A stretch of 54,586 nt of DNA from contig JAURIJ010000016.1 of the NCBI GenBank assembly GCA_030832825.1, forward strand, positions 1 to 54,586, given 5' to 3'. The position numbers and the translations under genes are program-made. Origin of the DNA: Gammaproteobacteria bacterium. Lineage in GTDB: Bacteria; Pseudomonadota; Gammaproteobacteria; Pseudomonadales; Pseudohongiellaceae. The notes beneath the pieces were generated by a model that had not been told where the DNA came from, ran no database searches, and was given only the letters and a program-made list of their open reading frames with translations. How positions within the stretch are numbered: the stretch's first letter is position 1; every line of letters starts with the position of its first letter. This document shows, in pieces, positions 25,980 through 35,754 of the stretch.

Positions 25980-27329
25980 ATGGCCGACAGAGGAGAATTC
26001 AGTTCCCGCTTCGGTTTTCTGATGGCAGCCGCCGGATCCGCCATCGGCCTTGGCAATATCTGGGGCTTCCCCACCAACGCCGCCAGCAATGGCGGCGCGG
26101 CGTTCCTTCTGGTCTATCTGGTGCTGGTGTTCGGTCTGGCCTGGCCTGCCCTGATGGCCGAGCTGATCATCGGCCGGCATGCCCAGGCCAATGCCGTGCG
26201 CGCCCTGCAGGGCCTGGCGCGCGGACCTTTCACGCGGCGTCTGGGCACCTTCGTGGGGTTTGCCGGCATTCTGACGGTCAGTCTGATCCTGAGTTTCTAC
26301 GCCATCATCGGCGGCTGGATGCTGGCCTGGGCTGTCGAAGCGCCCGCCCGGCTGCTGGGGCTCGACGCGGTGTCGAGCTGGCTGCGCACGGATGCCGTCC
26401 CGCGCAACGCTCTGTTCGATGCCCTGTTCATGGGCCTGACTATCCTCATCATCATGGCGGGCGTGCGCAATGGCATCGAGAAATGGGGCACGCGGCTGAT
26501 GCCCTCGCTCATCCTGATCCTGCTGTGCCTGATTGCTTACGTGTTGACGCTCGAGGGAGCCATGGACGGGCTGGCCGCGTACCTGATCCCCGATTTCAGT
26601 GAGGCGCTCGATCCGCAGCTCATCATCAACGCTCTTGGACAGGCCTTCTTCTCGCTGTCGCTGGGTGTGGGCACCATGCTGATCTATGGCTCCTACATCA
26701 GCCAGCGCGAAAGTCTGAGCACCGTGGGCTGGATGGTGGCGGCGCTGGACACCAGCTTCGCCTTCCTGGCGGGTCTGCTGATCCTGCCGGCGATGTATGT
26801 GGCTCTGGCCAGCGGCGTGGAGATATTCGATGCCGATGGCGCGCTGGTGGCAGGCCCCGGCCTGATCGTCGTCGTGCTGCCCGCGCTTTTCGACACCATG
26901 GGCGGGGCAGGGGGGTTCATCAGCTTCGCCTTCTTCATTCTCATGTCGATTGCCGCGTTGACGTCTTCCATTTCCATGCTCGAGGTGCCGGTGGCCTATG
27001 TGGTAGAGACGCGTGGAATTAGCCGCCATCGTGCCACCCTCGGGATCGGCATGCTGATCACCGTCATCTCGCTCACGATCGTGGCCAACTTCGGCGTGTT
27101 GTTCGACAGCGTGGTGACGCTGACCACGGAATACAGCCAGCCGTTGCTCGGGCTGTTCTTTGCCGTGTTCGTGGGGTGGATCTGGCATCGCAAGGGTGTA
27201 CTGGAGGAGTTGCAGAAGGGGCACGCCGGTGTCGAGCACACCTTGTTCTGGAAGTGGTGGCCGTTCTATATCCGCTACATCTGCCCTCTGGCCATCCTGG
27301 CTGTTTACGTGCAGTTGCTGCGCGGCTGA
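25980..27329 (+). CDS. Neurotransmitter:sodium symporter (NSS) family transporter
   Basis: A 449-residue integral membrane protein with about 11-12 helices. The N-terminal FGFLMAAAGSAIGLGNIWGFP forms the unwound helix 1 that binds sodium and substrate in LeuT-type carriers. Bacterial members import amino acids with sodium, but the substrate cannot be read from the sequence. It begins 29 bases after the cyclophilin gene, with GGGAG upstream of the ATG, and is convergent with an aminotransferase gene. Confidence 0.92.
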   Translation: MADRGEFSSRFGFLMAAAGSAIGLGNIWGFPTNAASNGGAAFLLVYLVLVFGLAWPALMAELIIGRHAQANAVRALQGLARGPFTRRLGTFVGFAGILTVSLILSFYAIIGGWMLAWAVEAPARLLGLDAVSSWLRTDAVPRNALFDALFMGLTILIIMAGVRNGIEKWGTRLMPSLILILLCLIAYVLTLEGAMDGLAAYLIPDFSEALDPQLIINALGQAFFSLSLGVGTMLIYGSYISQRESLSTVGWMVAALDTSFAFLAGLLILPAMYVALASGVEIFDADGALVAGPGLIVVVLPALFDTMGGAGGFISFAFFILMSIAALTSSISMLEVPVAYVVETRGISRHRATLGIGMLITVISLTIVANFGVLFDSVVTLTTEYSQPLLGLFFAVFVGWIWHRKGVLEELQKGHAGVEHTLFWKWWPFYIRYICPLAILAVYVQLLRG

Positions 27330-27341
27330 GCGGCACGCGCC

Positions 27342-28514
27342 TCAGTACTGGCGCAGCGCCTCGCAGAAACGTTCGATCTCCGCGTCGGTGTTGTAGTAGT
27401 GCACTGACGCCCGATTGAGGTCGCCGAGTCCCTGTGCCCCCAGATCGAGCGGATTGTTGCGCACTCTCACCACAGACGTGTTGATGCCGCGCGCCAGCAG
27501 TCGCTGCTGCAAGGCGTCGGCCGTTTCGCGGCCGCTGCTGAAGGTCACGATACCGCAGAGATCGTGGCCACGCTCATGCACAGTGAGGTTCAGCACTTCC
27601 CGTAGACGCTCGCGCAGACGGGTCGCCAGTGTGCGCACGCGCGCCTCTATCCACTGCATGCCGAGGGCATTCGCGTAGTCCACGGCTACGGCGAGCCCGA
27701 TCTTGCCGGCCACGAAACATTCCCAGTTCTCGAAGCGTCGCGCATCCTCGCGCAAGGCATAGTGCTGCGCATCGAGGAAGCGGGCGGCGTGCATGTCGAT
27801 CCACGCGGGGTGCAAGGAGTCGAGGGCGCCGCGCCGCGCATAAAGAAATCCCGTGCCGCGCGGCCCGCGCAGATACTTGCGACCGGAGCCGGTGAGCAAG
27901 TCGCAGCCCAGAGTCTCGACATCCAGTGCCAGTTGTCCCGCAGACTGACAGGCGTCCAGCAGATAGAGAATGCCGCGTGCCCGCGCCATGGCGCCCGCCT
28001 GTGCAGCCGGATGCACCACGCCGCTCTGGCTCGGCACATGGGTCAGGGCGAGCAGCCGCACATTGCCGTCGAGCGCCTTCTCCAGCGCCTCAAGACACAG
28101 ACTGCCGGTGTCGTTATTGGGTACCACATCGATGTGCACCTGGCACCTTTGTGCCAGATGCAGCAGGGAGAGGTAGTTGCTGGCGTATTCCGACTGGCCG
28201 GTGACGATGCGATCCCCCGGCTTGAAGGTGATGGCATGCAGCAAGGTGTTCCAAGCATGGGTGGCGTTTTCCGCCCAGGCGATTTCCTCGGCCCGACAAT
28301 TCAGATGCGTGGCGAAGGCCGTGTAGAAATGCTCGATGGCGCCGTTGGCCGCTGCCGCCGCTTCGTAGGCACCGACGCGCTGTTCCTGCTGCAGATGTTC
28401 AAGCACGGCCGTGGTGACAGCGGCGGGATTCAGTGCGGCACCCGCGTTGTTGAAGTGCAGCAGATGCGACGTGCCAGGTGTCTGACGGCGCAGTTCCTCG
28501 ATGTCGTGGGGCAT
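27342..28514 (-). CDS. Class V aminotransferase (cysteine desulfurase/isopenicillin N epimerase-like)
   Basis: A 390-residue PLP enzyme. LHFNNAGAALNP at the N-terminus, LLDACQSAGQLALDV (Asp187 for the pyridine nitrogen) and the Schiff-base Lys213 in TGSGRKYLRGPRGTGF place it in class V. The histidine next to the lysine in true cysteine desulfurases is replaced (GRK), so it is more like kynureninase/epimerase-type relatives. The reaction is unknown. The ATG at 28512-28514 starts the recognisable protein; it diverges from the GST gene 88 bases away. Confidence 0.88.
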   Translation of the reverse strand: MPHDIEELRRQTPGTSHLLHFNNAGAALNPAAVTTAVLEHLQQEQRVGAYEAAAAANGAIEHFYTAFATHLNCRAEEIAWAENATHAWNTLLHAITFKPGDRIVTGQSEYASNYLSLLHLAQRCQVHIDVVPNNDTGSLCLEALEKALDGNVRLLALTHVPSQSGVVHPAAQAGAMARARGILYLLDACQSAGQLALDVETLGCDLLTGSGRKYLRGPRGTGFLYARRGALDSLHPAWIDMHAARFLDAQHYALREDARRFENWECFVAGKIGLAVAVDYANALGMQWIEARVRTLATRLRERLREVLNLTVHERGHDLCGIVTFSSGRETADALQQRLLARGINTSVVRVRNNPLDLGAQGLGDLNRASVHYYNTDAEIERFCEALRQY

Positions 28515-28602
28515 GGGCGTGGGTCCTGGGCTGGTTGCAAGTGCCGGGGGGCTTCTGTACATTGCCGCCAGCACTATAACCCACCACTTCCCGGAGGACA
28601 CC

Positions 28603-29226
28603 ATGCTGACTATCTATGGCGGCAGTACCTACAACGCAACCAAAGTCCTGTTCACGGCAGAGGAGCTCGGTGTCCCCTATGAGTACGTGCACCTGAATTT
28701 CGCGGCCGGTGAGCACAAGAGTCCGGCCCATCTGGCTCGACATCCGCTGGGCAAGATTCCGGCCATCGATCATGACGGCCACTATCTTTATGAGAGCGCC
28801 TCTCTTTGCCGCTACCTGGCCAACATCAGTGACAAGCGACTCTACAGTGCCGAGCCTCTGGGTGCCGCGCGCATCGATCAGATGGTGGACATGATCTGCC
28901 ATCACGTTGGTCGCTGGCTCGCCGTGTACTTCTATCAGGAAGTCGTGATGATGAAGTACTACAAGAAGGCGCCGGATGAGAAGGCCATCGCTGAAGCACA
29001 CGGCTTTCTGGAACAGCAGTTGCCATTCGTGAACCAGACCCTGCAGGACAATCGTTTCCTGTGCGGCAATGAGCTTACGCTGGCCGACTCCATCGCCCTG
29101 CCTTACTTTCATGCGCTGGATGCCACTTCCTTCAAGCTCGACGCCTGGCCGGCCATTGCGCGCTGGTACGCCGAGCTGAAGACGCGTCCGGCATTCCTGC
29201 GCGCCCTCGCGAAGATGCCCGCCTGA
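28603..29226 (+). CDS. Glutathione S-transferase family protein
   Basis: A 207-residue cytosolic GST. The thioredoxin-like N-terminal domain reads LTIYGGSTYNATKVLFTAEELGVPYE, with the cis-proline in GKIPAI and the glutathione-binding ESASLCRYLA. The all-helical domain follows, including the N-capping segment LTLADSIALPYF. A Ser/Thr near residue 8-9 takes the usual catalytic position, as in beta or theta-like classes. GGAGG lies seven bases before the ATG. Substrate unknown; probably detoxification. Confidence 0.92.
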   Translation: MLTIYGGSTYNATKVLFTAEELGVPYEYVHLNFAAGEHKSPAHLARHPLGKIPAIDHDGHYLYESASLCRYLANISDKRLYSAEPLGAARIDQMVDMICHHVGRWLAVYFYQEVVMMKYYKKAPDEKAIAEAHGFLEQQLPFVNQTLQDNRFLCGNELTLADSIALPYFHALDATSFKLDAWPAIARWYAELKTRPAFLRALAKMPA

Positions 29227-29248
29227 TTCCGCCCTGCGGCGTGCTGAC

Positions 29249-30523
29249 GTGAGCCTGACGCTGCCTGCCGAGCTGCCCGTGCTGATAGTCGGTGCGGGGC
29301 CGGCCGGCCTGATGGCCGCCGAGCAGATCGCCGCCGCAGGCGTGCCTGTCCATGTCATCGACGCCATGCCGTCGCCCGGGCGCAAGTTTCTGCGTGCCGG
29401 CATCGGCGGACTCAATCTCACTCACGCGGAACCCGCGTCCGACTTTCTGCAGCGCTACTCGCCGTGCGCTGCGGTGACCCCCTGGCTGCAGTGTCTGGAT
29501 GCCGAGGGTGTCCGCGCATGGGCGGCCGGCCTGGGCGTGGCTACCTTCGTCGGCAGTTCCGGCCGCGTCTTCCCCGTGGGACTCAAGGCCGCGCCCTTGC
29601 TGCGAGCCTGGCTGCAGCGTCTGCGCGCCGGCGGTGTCACCCTGCACATGCGCCATCGCTGGCTGGGGTTTGTCACGTCCGGTCTTGTCCCGCAAGATTG
29701 CAGAGCACATCACATCGAGACGCCAACGGGGGAACACCAGGTGTGTGCACGCGCCGTGGTCTTCGCGCTGGGCGGCGGCAGCTGGGCTCGCCTGGGCAGT
29801 GACGGACGCTGGCGCGAGCCCCTGCAGGCGGCCGGCGTGGAGTGTGCGCCGCTGCAGCCCGCGAATTGCGGATTCGACTACGCCTGGTCGGAAACTCTGT
29901 TGCAGCGCCACGCGGGCGCCCCCTTGAAAGGCGTGATGCTGCGGGTGTTCCAGAACGAGCAGGAGGTGTTCTCTCGCAAGGGCGAGGCCCTCATCAGTCG
30001 CCATGGCCTGCAGGGCAGTCTCATCTACGCCGCGTCGAGTCTGCTGCGCGAGGCCATCGCGCGCGAGGGCACCGTGACGCTGTGCTGGGATCTGTTTCCA
30101 AAGCGCGCGGAAGCGGATCTGCGGCTGACGCTGCAGGCGCCGCGCGGCAAGCAGTCCCAGAGCAGTTTCCTGCGCAAGCGTCTGGGGCTCGACGGCGTTC
30201 GGCTCGCCCTGGTGCATGAGCTGGCTGGCCCCACGCTGCGTGACCCGGCGCAGCTAGCCCGTGCGCTCAAATGCCTGCCCCAGACCCTGCGCGCCACGCG
30301 GCCGCTCGACGAGGCGATCAGCACGGCCGGTGGCGTCTCCCTCGCGCAACTCGATGGCGCGCTGATGCTCAGACACCGTCCAGGAGTCTTCTTTGCGGGA
30401 GAGATGCTGGACTGGGAGGCGCCCACCGGGGGCTATCTGCTGACGGCCTGTCTGGCGACTGGCAAACGGGCCGGGCAGGGCGTGCTGGGCTGGCTGCAAC
30501 GGGCTGCCACGCCTGCGGCCTGA
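29249..30523 (+). CDS. HI0933/BaiN-like flavoprotein (TIGR03862-type)
   Basis: A 424-residue FAD-dependent oxidoreductase. The dinucleotide fold VLIVGAGPAGLMAAEQ lies at 12-27, followed by PGRKFLRAGIGGLNLTHAE, the characteristic segment of the family. FALGGGSWARLGSDG and the C-terminal GGVSLAQLDGALM...GEMLDWEAPTGGYLLTAC complete the FAD site. Function in bacteria is mostly unknown; BaiN reduces bile-acid intermediates in gut species, but that is not implied here. Start is GTG at 29249, 22 bases after the GST stop. Confidence 0.9.
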   Translation: MSLTLPAELPVLIVGAGPAGLMAAEQIAAAGVPVHVIDAMPSPGRKFLRAGIGGLNLTHAEPASDFLQRYSPCAAVTPWLQCLDAEGVRAWAAGLGVATFVGSSGRVFPVGLKAAPLLRAWLQRLRAGGVTLHMRHRWLGFVTSGLVPQDCRAHHIETPTGEHQVCARAVVFALGGGSWARLGSDGRWREPLQAAGVECAPLQPANCGFDYAWSETLLQRHAGAPLKGVMLRVFQNEQEVFSRKGEALISRHGLQGSLIYAASSLLREAIAREGTVTLCWDLFPKRAEADLRLTLQAPRGKQSQSSFLRKRLGLDGVRLALVHELAGPTLRDPAQLARALKCLPQTLRATRPLDEAISTAGGVSLAQLDGALMLRHRPGVFFAGEMLDWEAPTGGYLLTACLATGKRAGQGVLGWLQRAATPAA

Positions 30524-31171
30524 TAAGGGCAGCACGTGGAAAAACACATAGCGCGCGTCGATGTCGACTCGGATCACGTGGCCGATCTCCCGCAGGTCGA
30601 TGGCGCGGAACAGGGCCTTGTACTCCGGCTTGAGCGAGTTGTAGATCACTTCCTGGACGATCAGGATGATGTAGAACGACATGCCCAGCGAGAGCGCATG
30701 ATCGTGAATGATGTGCTCGATGGCGGGGAGCTTGCGCATCTCCTCGTAGCGATAGGTCTGGATCAGCGCATCGCCGAACAGATCATAGGACTTGATGTCG
30801 CTGCTCTGGAAGTTGCCCTGCACGGAATTGAAGGCCAGTCCCATGGCGGCCTTGATGGGATTGCCGTAGCCGAAGCGTTCCACCTCTGCATTGAATTCTC
30901 GGGACATGATCAAGGCCGTCTCGACGGCATGGTCCGCCAGTGAGTGCGGATTATCGGCAATGAAGGGATAGCCGATGGAGCTGATGAAGCCGTCGCCGGT
31001 TTCCGTCAGGCGAAAGGCGCGTGCCTTCAGCGGATTGTGCTGATAGCCCTGCATGCAGATGTCAGAGAACGACCGGAACACATCCAGGAAGAAGTACTTC
31101 GTGCGCTCGTGCTTGATCTCGCTGGAGCGCTGCACGTCGAAGACATTGATGATGGCGCGCACTTTCTCCAA
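30254..31171 (-). pseudogene. Class III adenylate/guanylate cyclase-like domain, apparently truncated at both ends
   Basis: Frame readable as 305 residues from a TTG. Residues 1-215 resemble a class III cyclase core: Asp12 in INVFDVQ and Asp60 in TETGDGFISSIG lie at about the spacing of the two metal-binding aspartates, and SYDLFGDALIQTYRYEE matches the segment holding the transition-state Asn and Arg, but Asn is replaced by Ile while Arg141 remains. The frame is open only to a TAA at 31217-31219, so no membrane or sensor part precedes it. From residue 217 on it is antisense to the flavoprotein gene's conserved 3' end, so the original terminus is lost. It may be a remnant or a divergent stand-alone domain. 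Confidence 0.5.
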
Positions 31172-31443
31172 TACATGATCAATCGGTAATTTCGCTTTGA
31201 AGGTATTCTCATACAGTTAGGGGAGCTAGGAGTCATTGCCGCATCCGCGTCTGAACATCATTGATTGCGAGTAAGCCGTGGTCCCCGGAGCACATTGTCG
31301 GCCAGTGTGGATTCCCTCTGACCGTCTTACAATTGCACCCGGCTTCAGGCGCGGACCATAATCCTGTCCAGTAGGGCGTGCGGCAATTGTGCATGCATGC
31401 CACGCGATCAGCATCAGCCATTCACGCCGCATGGGGAAACAGG

Positions 31444-31704
31444 ATGAGTCAGGAAAGAATCAAGGCGTTGCTGCAGCAGTTGCAGCAGGAACTCGCGAGC
31501 ACCACCACGGTGGATGCGGACACGCTGGCCCAGGTCAAGCGACTGGACAGTGACATCGACCAGTGGATCGAGGATGCCGAAGACGTCAACAGCCCGATCA
31601 TGGAGGATGCCATCGCACTGGAGGCGCGCTTCGCGGCCAATCACCCTGTGGCAGAGCGCTTGATCCGCGAAGTCATCGACACGCTGGGCCGCATCGGTAT
31701 CTGA
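31444..31704 (+). CDS. DUF4404 family small protein
   Basis: An 86-residue, mostly helical acidic protein beginning MSQERIKALLQQLQQEL, a pattern fitting DUF4404. The first 60 residues suggest a coiled coil; ANHPVAERLIREVIDTLGRIGI is the conserved end. No function is known. AAACAGG lies just before the ATG. It is convergent with fadE (15 bases between stops). Confidence 0.75.
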   Translation: MSQERIKALLQQLQQELASTTTVDADTLAQVKRLDSDIDQWIEDAEDVNSPIMEDAIALEARFAANHPVAERLIREVIDTLGRIGI

Positions 31705-31719
31705 GCCCGAACGCCCGGC

Positions 31720-34158
31720 TCAGTGGCCGGGTTGCTCCTGCCGGCAGAAGTGCAGGCTTTCGTGCTCGTCCACCTGGATGGCGCGATAACGTGCCTGCTC
31801 CGCTTCCTTCCACGCCAGCGCCTCTGCGGCGCTGCACAGTCCCAGTGTCACGGCGCTCGCAGCCGTGGTCTCCAGATCGGTGCGCGAGTCCAGCAGGCCC
31901 TTGCGTTGAGCCGCCTTGATGGCGTCGCGCGCCGGCTTGGTGGCGAGCACGCGGCGGAACGCATCCTCGATGATGAAGGCCGGGTCCTCGGTGCGATTGC
32001 CCAGCCAGGTGTGACGGGTGATGCGTTCCCGCAGGTCGTTGTCTGTCCACATGGTCTGCACCAACTCGTGATCCAGGCGGTCAGAAGGTCGTTCATAGGC
32101 ATCGCCCCAGGGGAACACGACGCGCTTGAGGCTCCAGGCCACCGCCTTGCCGGGCAGATTGGCGAAGAACTCATTGAAGGCGATCTGGCAGTGATACAGC
32201 GCCAGATCCACGTTCCAGCGCACATAGGGCAGGTCTGCTGCCTGGCGGCCATTGCCCTCGTAGTAGCGCAGCACGGTGGAGGCCAGGTAGAGCTGGCTCA
32301 GGATGTCGCCCAGACGCGCCGACAGGCGCTCCTTGCGCTTGAGTTCCCCGCCGAACATCAGCATCGAGATGTCGGCAATCAGCGCCAGCGCCGAGCTCAT
32401 GCGGGTCAGCTGTTGGTAATAAGCGCCTGTGGCGTCGGGCACTGGTCGGGCCGCGGTGCGCCCGGCGCTAAGGCCCAGACTCAGGGTGCGCACGAAATTG
32501 CTGATGCCATAGCCGATGTGGCGGAAGATCAGGCTGTCGAAGTCACGCAGCCCGGTGGCTTCGTCCGGGTTCTTGGCAGCCAGCATCTCCCGGGTGATGA
32601 AAGGGTGGCAGCGCACGGCGCCCTGGCCGAAGATCATCAGATTGCGGGTCAGGATGTTGGCGCCTTCCACGGTGATCCCGATGGGCATGCTCATGTAGGC
32701 ATGAGCCAGATAGTTCATGCGCCCCATGATCAGGCCACGGCCGCCGTGAATGTCCATGGCGTCCTGGATGATCAGCCGTGATTTTTCCGTCATGTGGTAC
32801 TTGGCGATGGCCGAGACCACGGCCGGCTTGATGTGCTGGTCCACCGCGCCCGCCGTGACGATGCGCGCCGCCTCCAGCTGATAGGTGTTGCCGGCGATGC
32901 GGGCGAGCGCCTCTTCCACCCCCTCGAAGTTGCCGATGGCCAGATTGAATTGTGAGCGGATGCGGGCATAGGCGCCCGTCATGCGGTAGCAAAGCTTGCC
33001 GGTCGCGGTGCCCAGTGCCGGCAGGGAGATGGCACGTCCCTCCGACAGACACTCCACCAGCATGCGCCAGCCCTGGCCGGCACGCTCGACTCCGCCGATG
33101 ATCCAGTCCAGCGGAATGAAGACATTCTCGCCACGTGTCGGCCCGTTCATGAAGGTCATGCCCATGGGGAAGTGCCGATGCCCGATCTGCACCCCCGGGT
33201 GGCTGGTGGGAATCAGGGCCACAGTGATGCCACGGTCCTCGACCTCACTGAGCAGATGCTCCGGATCGTGCATCTTGAAGGCCAGGCCAAGGACGGTGGC
33301 AACGGGAGCCAGCGTGATGTAGCGCTTGTTCCAGGTCAGCGACAGGCCGAGGCACTCGCGCCCCTCGAACATGCCGCGGCAGACGATGCCAGTATCGGTC
33401 ATGGCGCCGGCATCGCTGCCAGCTTCCGGGCCGGTGAGGGCGAAGCAGGGGATGTCCTGTCCGCTGGCCAGACGCGGCAGGTAGTGTTGCCGCTGTTCCT
33501 CGGTGCCGTATTTCATCAACAGCTCGGCCGGGCCGAGGGAGTTGGGCACCATGGCCGTGACGGCGGCGCTCGGGCTGCGGGTGGCGATCTTGGTGACAAT
33601 GGTGGAATGCGCCAGCGCCGAGAAGCCCAAGCCGCCGTATTCCTCGGGAATGATCATGCCGAAGAACTTCTCGTCCTTCAGGTACTGCCACGCGGCTGCT
33701 GGCAGGTCCTTGTCCAGGTGCACGATGTCCCAGTCGTCGATCATCCGGCAGAAGGTCTCGGTCTGGTTCTGCAGGAAGGCTTCCTCGGCCGCACTCAACT
33801 GAGGCATGGGCATGGCAAGCCACTTCTTCCAGTCCGGCGCGCCCTTGAACAGATCCGCCTCCCACCAGGTGTCACCGGCCTCCAGCGCTTCCTGCTCGGT
33901 GGCGCTCATGGGCGGCAGCACGCGCTTGAAGAACTCGAACACGGGGCGGGTCAGCCGCTCCCGCCGCATGTCGTCCTCCAGGTAGAAGTAGACCACCGGC
34001 AGCAGCGCCAGCCATAGCAGCCAGGCGAAGCCGCCGAACCAGGTCAGGGCCAGCAGCGTCACGGCAACGCCGGTGAGAATGGTGCCCATGCGGGCGCGCC
34101 GGTAGGCCAGCACCCAGATGACGAGCAGCAGGACGAGGGCTTGCAACAGAGTGGACAT
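31720..34158 (-). CDS. fadE: Acyl-CoA dehydrogenase FadE
   Basis: Catalyses the first oxidation in fatty-acid beta-oxidation. The 812-residue length matches E. coli FadE (about 814). The N-terminus has two or three hydrophobic segments (1-60) suggesting membrane attachment, then acyl-CoA dehydrogenase domains: KFFGMIIPEEYGGLGFSA, CFALTGPEAGSDAGAM, and the FAD-binding DIHGGRGLIMG. A C-terminal extension of about 280 residues is typical of the FadE group (DUF1974). It lies next to holA on the same strand, and with the hydratase fragment at the window start indicates fatty-acid degradation. Confidence 0.96.
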   Translation of the reverse strand: MSTLLQALVLLLVIWVLAYRRARMGTILTGVAVTLLALTWFGGFAWLLWLALLPVVYFYLEDDMRRERLTRPVFEFFKRVLPPMSATEQEALEAGDTWWEADLFKGAPDWKKWLAMPMPQLSAAEEAFLQNQTETFCRMIDDWDIVHLDKDLPAAAWQYLKDEKFFGMIIPEEYGGLGFSALAHSTIVTKIATRSPSAAVTAMVPNSLGPAELLMKYGTEEQRQHYLPRLASGQDIPCFALTGPEAGSDAGAMTDTGIVCRGMFEGRECLGLSLTWNKRYITLAPVATVLGLAFKMHDPEHLLSEVEDRGITVALIPTSHPGVQIGHRHFPMGMTFMNGPTRGENVFIPLDWIIGGVERAGQGWRMLVECLSEGRAISLPALGTATGKLCYRMTGAYARIRSQFNLAIGNFEGVEEALARIAGNTYQLEAARIVTAGAVDQHIKPAVVSAIAKYHMTEKSRLIIQDAMDIHGGRGLIMGRMNYLAHAYMSMPIGITVEGANILTRNLMIFGQGAVRCHPFITREMLAAKNPDEATGLRDFDSLIFRHIGYGISNFVRTLSLGLSAGRTAARPVPDATGAYYQQLTRMSSALALIADISMLMFGGELKRKERLSARLGDILSQLYLASTVLRYYEGNGRQAADLPYVRWNVDLALYHCQIAFNEFFANLPGKAVAWSLKRVVFPWGDAYERPSDRLDHELVQTMWTDNDLRERITRHTWLGNRTEDPAFIIEDAFRRVLATKPARDAIKAAQRKGLLDSRTDLETTAASAVTLGLCSAAEALAWKEAEQARYRAIQVDEHESLHFCRQEQPGH

Positions 34159-34182
34159 GGGGCAGGGCTCCTAGCTGAGAGG

Positions 34183-35229
34183 TCAGCGCTGGTCTTGAGC
34201 AGTGGTCATGAGCGGGGTGCCGCTCAGGGCAAGCAGGATATCGGTCAGTTCCGTCCAGGCGTTGGCGGGGCTCATGCCCTTGACGGCGAGATCCACCTGT
34301 CTGGCCTGCTGCAGCAGGGCTTCCAGAGCGGGCAGTGACAAGCGTTCCAGGGCCGCGGCAATGGGCGCCTCGTGGGTCTTGCGGACGCCTTCCGCGCTCA
34401 TGGCGGCGGCGCCGGCACTGCCGGAAGCGATGCGGCGCCCAACGGCGATCAGTGTGCGCAGTTCGCGGGCGAGCATGGCCAGCAGGGCGAGCACTTCGCT
34501 GCCTTCGGCCTGCAGCCCGGCCAGCACCTTGAGGCAGCGGCGGGCATCCCCCAGCAGGGCGGCGTCCAGCAGACTGAAAACATTGTAGCGGGAACTGTCG
34601 GCCACCAGGGCCATGATCTGCCGTCGATCCACATGCACCTTGCGTGCAGGAGTCGCGCCGGTCAGCACGCCGAGCTTCTCGATCTCCTGATCCGCCGCCA
34701 ACAGATTGCCCTCCACCCGCTCGCAGAGCAGGCTGATGGCGTCAGCGTCGGCACTCAGGCCAAGACGCGCCATGCGGGCGGCGATCCAGCGCGGCAGGCC
34801 GCGCAGATCCACCGGCCAGACCTGCACGAACACGCCGGCAGACTCCAGGGCTTTGAACCACTTGGTCGAGAGCGTGGCGCTCTCCTGTTTCGGCGTGACC
34901 AGGATCAGCAGATTGTCGGGATTGGGCGAGGCCAGATACTGACCGAGGGCATCGCGACCGGCCTCGTCCAGCTTGCCGCTCACGCGCAGCTCGATGATCT
35001 TGCGATCCGCGAACAGCGACAGGCTGTTGCCCGACTGCAGCATGGTCTGCCAGCTGAAGCTGCGGTCGACGAAGAACAGCTCCCATTCGGTGAAGCCCTG
35101 CGCGCGACCGCGGGCCCGCAGGGCGGCAAGCGCTTCCTGCACCAGCAGTGTCTCGTCGCCGGCTATCCAGTAGAAGCCCTGCAGGGAACGCTGCAGATGG
35201 GAGTTCAGTTGATCGACATTAATGCGCAT
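34183..35229 (-). CDS. holA: DNA polymerase III subunit delta
   Basis: Opens the beta clamp in the clamp-loader complex. The 348-residue protein starts MRINVDQLNSHLQ and shows YWIAGDETLLVQEAL and FADRKIIELRVSGK, typical of HolA domain I, then DLRGLPRWIAARM and the helical collar domain. Its start codon lies 21 bases after lptE. In most gammaproteobacteria leuS-lptE-holA-nadD are contiguous; here fadE follows instead of nadD. Confidence 0.95.
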   Translation of the reverse strand: MRINVDQLNSHLQRSLQGFYWIAGDETLLVQEALAALRARGRAQGFTEWELFFVDRSFSWQTMLQSGNSLSLFADRKIIELRVSGKLDEAGRDALGQYLASPNPDNLLILVTPKQESATLSTKWFKALESAGVFVQVWPVDLRGLPRWIAARMARLGLSADADAISLLCERVEGNLLAADQEIEKLGVLTGATPARKVHVDRRQIMALVADSSRYNVFSLLDAALLGDARRCLKVLAGLQAEGSEVLALLAMLARELRTLIAVGRRIASGSAGAAAMSAEGVRKTHEAPIAAALERLSLPALEALLQQARQVDLAVKGMSPANAWTELTDILLALSGTPLMTTAQDQR

Positions 35230-35250
35230 GGGGCCTGCTCGCCGGGCGCA

Positions 35251-35754
35251 TCAGGCACCCTGATCCGTCAGCGCCGCGCGCAGACGGCGCAGCACCTGTT
35301 GCGCCAGTTCCTGACGCATTTCCTGCTGCAGCAGCGCCACTTCCTCGCTGCTGCCGGCGATGGTGGAAAGATCCTCGTAGTAGCTGCGCTGGGAAGCCAC
35401 GCGCACTGGCCCTAAGAGGGTGGTCTCGCCTCGGGTCAGCGCGATCTCGACGCTCAGCTCGAGGTCGTGCTGCGCTGCCCGCGCTCGGCTGTTGACGCTG
35501 CCAGGTCGGCTGACCAGGGTTTCCGGACCGAGCTGCAGTTGCCAAGCGCTGGCCGTGGTGGCGGCGATCATGCCGGCCGACTGCAGGGCATCGTGCACGG
35601 CGCTGGCCATGGCGCCGGCGGGTTCGGCCGCCACCAGCAGCACGGGGCTGCCACCCGTGGCTGGAACGCTGCCCCGCAGAGCAAAGCCGCACGCGCTCAG
35701 GCTGAGGCTGAGCAGGGCCAGCAGGGCGATGCGGCGAAGGGTGTGTGTGTTCAT
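35251..35754 (-). CDS. lptE: LPS-assembly lipoprotein LptE
   Basis: Plugs the LptD beta-barrel and assists insertion of lipopolysaccharide in the outer membrane. The 167-residue protein has a lipoprotein signal with lipobox LSAC (Cys22) followed by GFALRGS, the family hallmark. ATG overlaps the corC stop (ATGA), which shows coupled translation with corC; normally leuS precedes lptE. holA follows. Confidence 0.93.
   Translation of the reverse strand: MNTHTLRRIALLALLSLSLSACGFALRGSVPATGGSPVLLVAAEPAGAMASAVHDALQSAGMIAATTASAWQLQLGPETLVSRPGSVNSRARAAQHDLELSVEIALTRGETTLLGPVRVASQRSYYEDLSTIAGSSEEVALLQQEMRQELAQQVLRRLRAALTDQGA

Noticed and set aside
31220-31440. tRNA, small RNA or gene in the gap before the DUF4404 gene
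   Set aside because: No cloverleaf, no convincing promoter-terminator pair and only short frames of no similarity.
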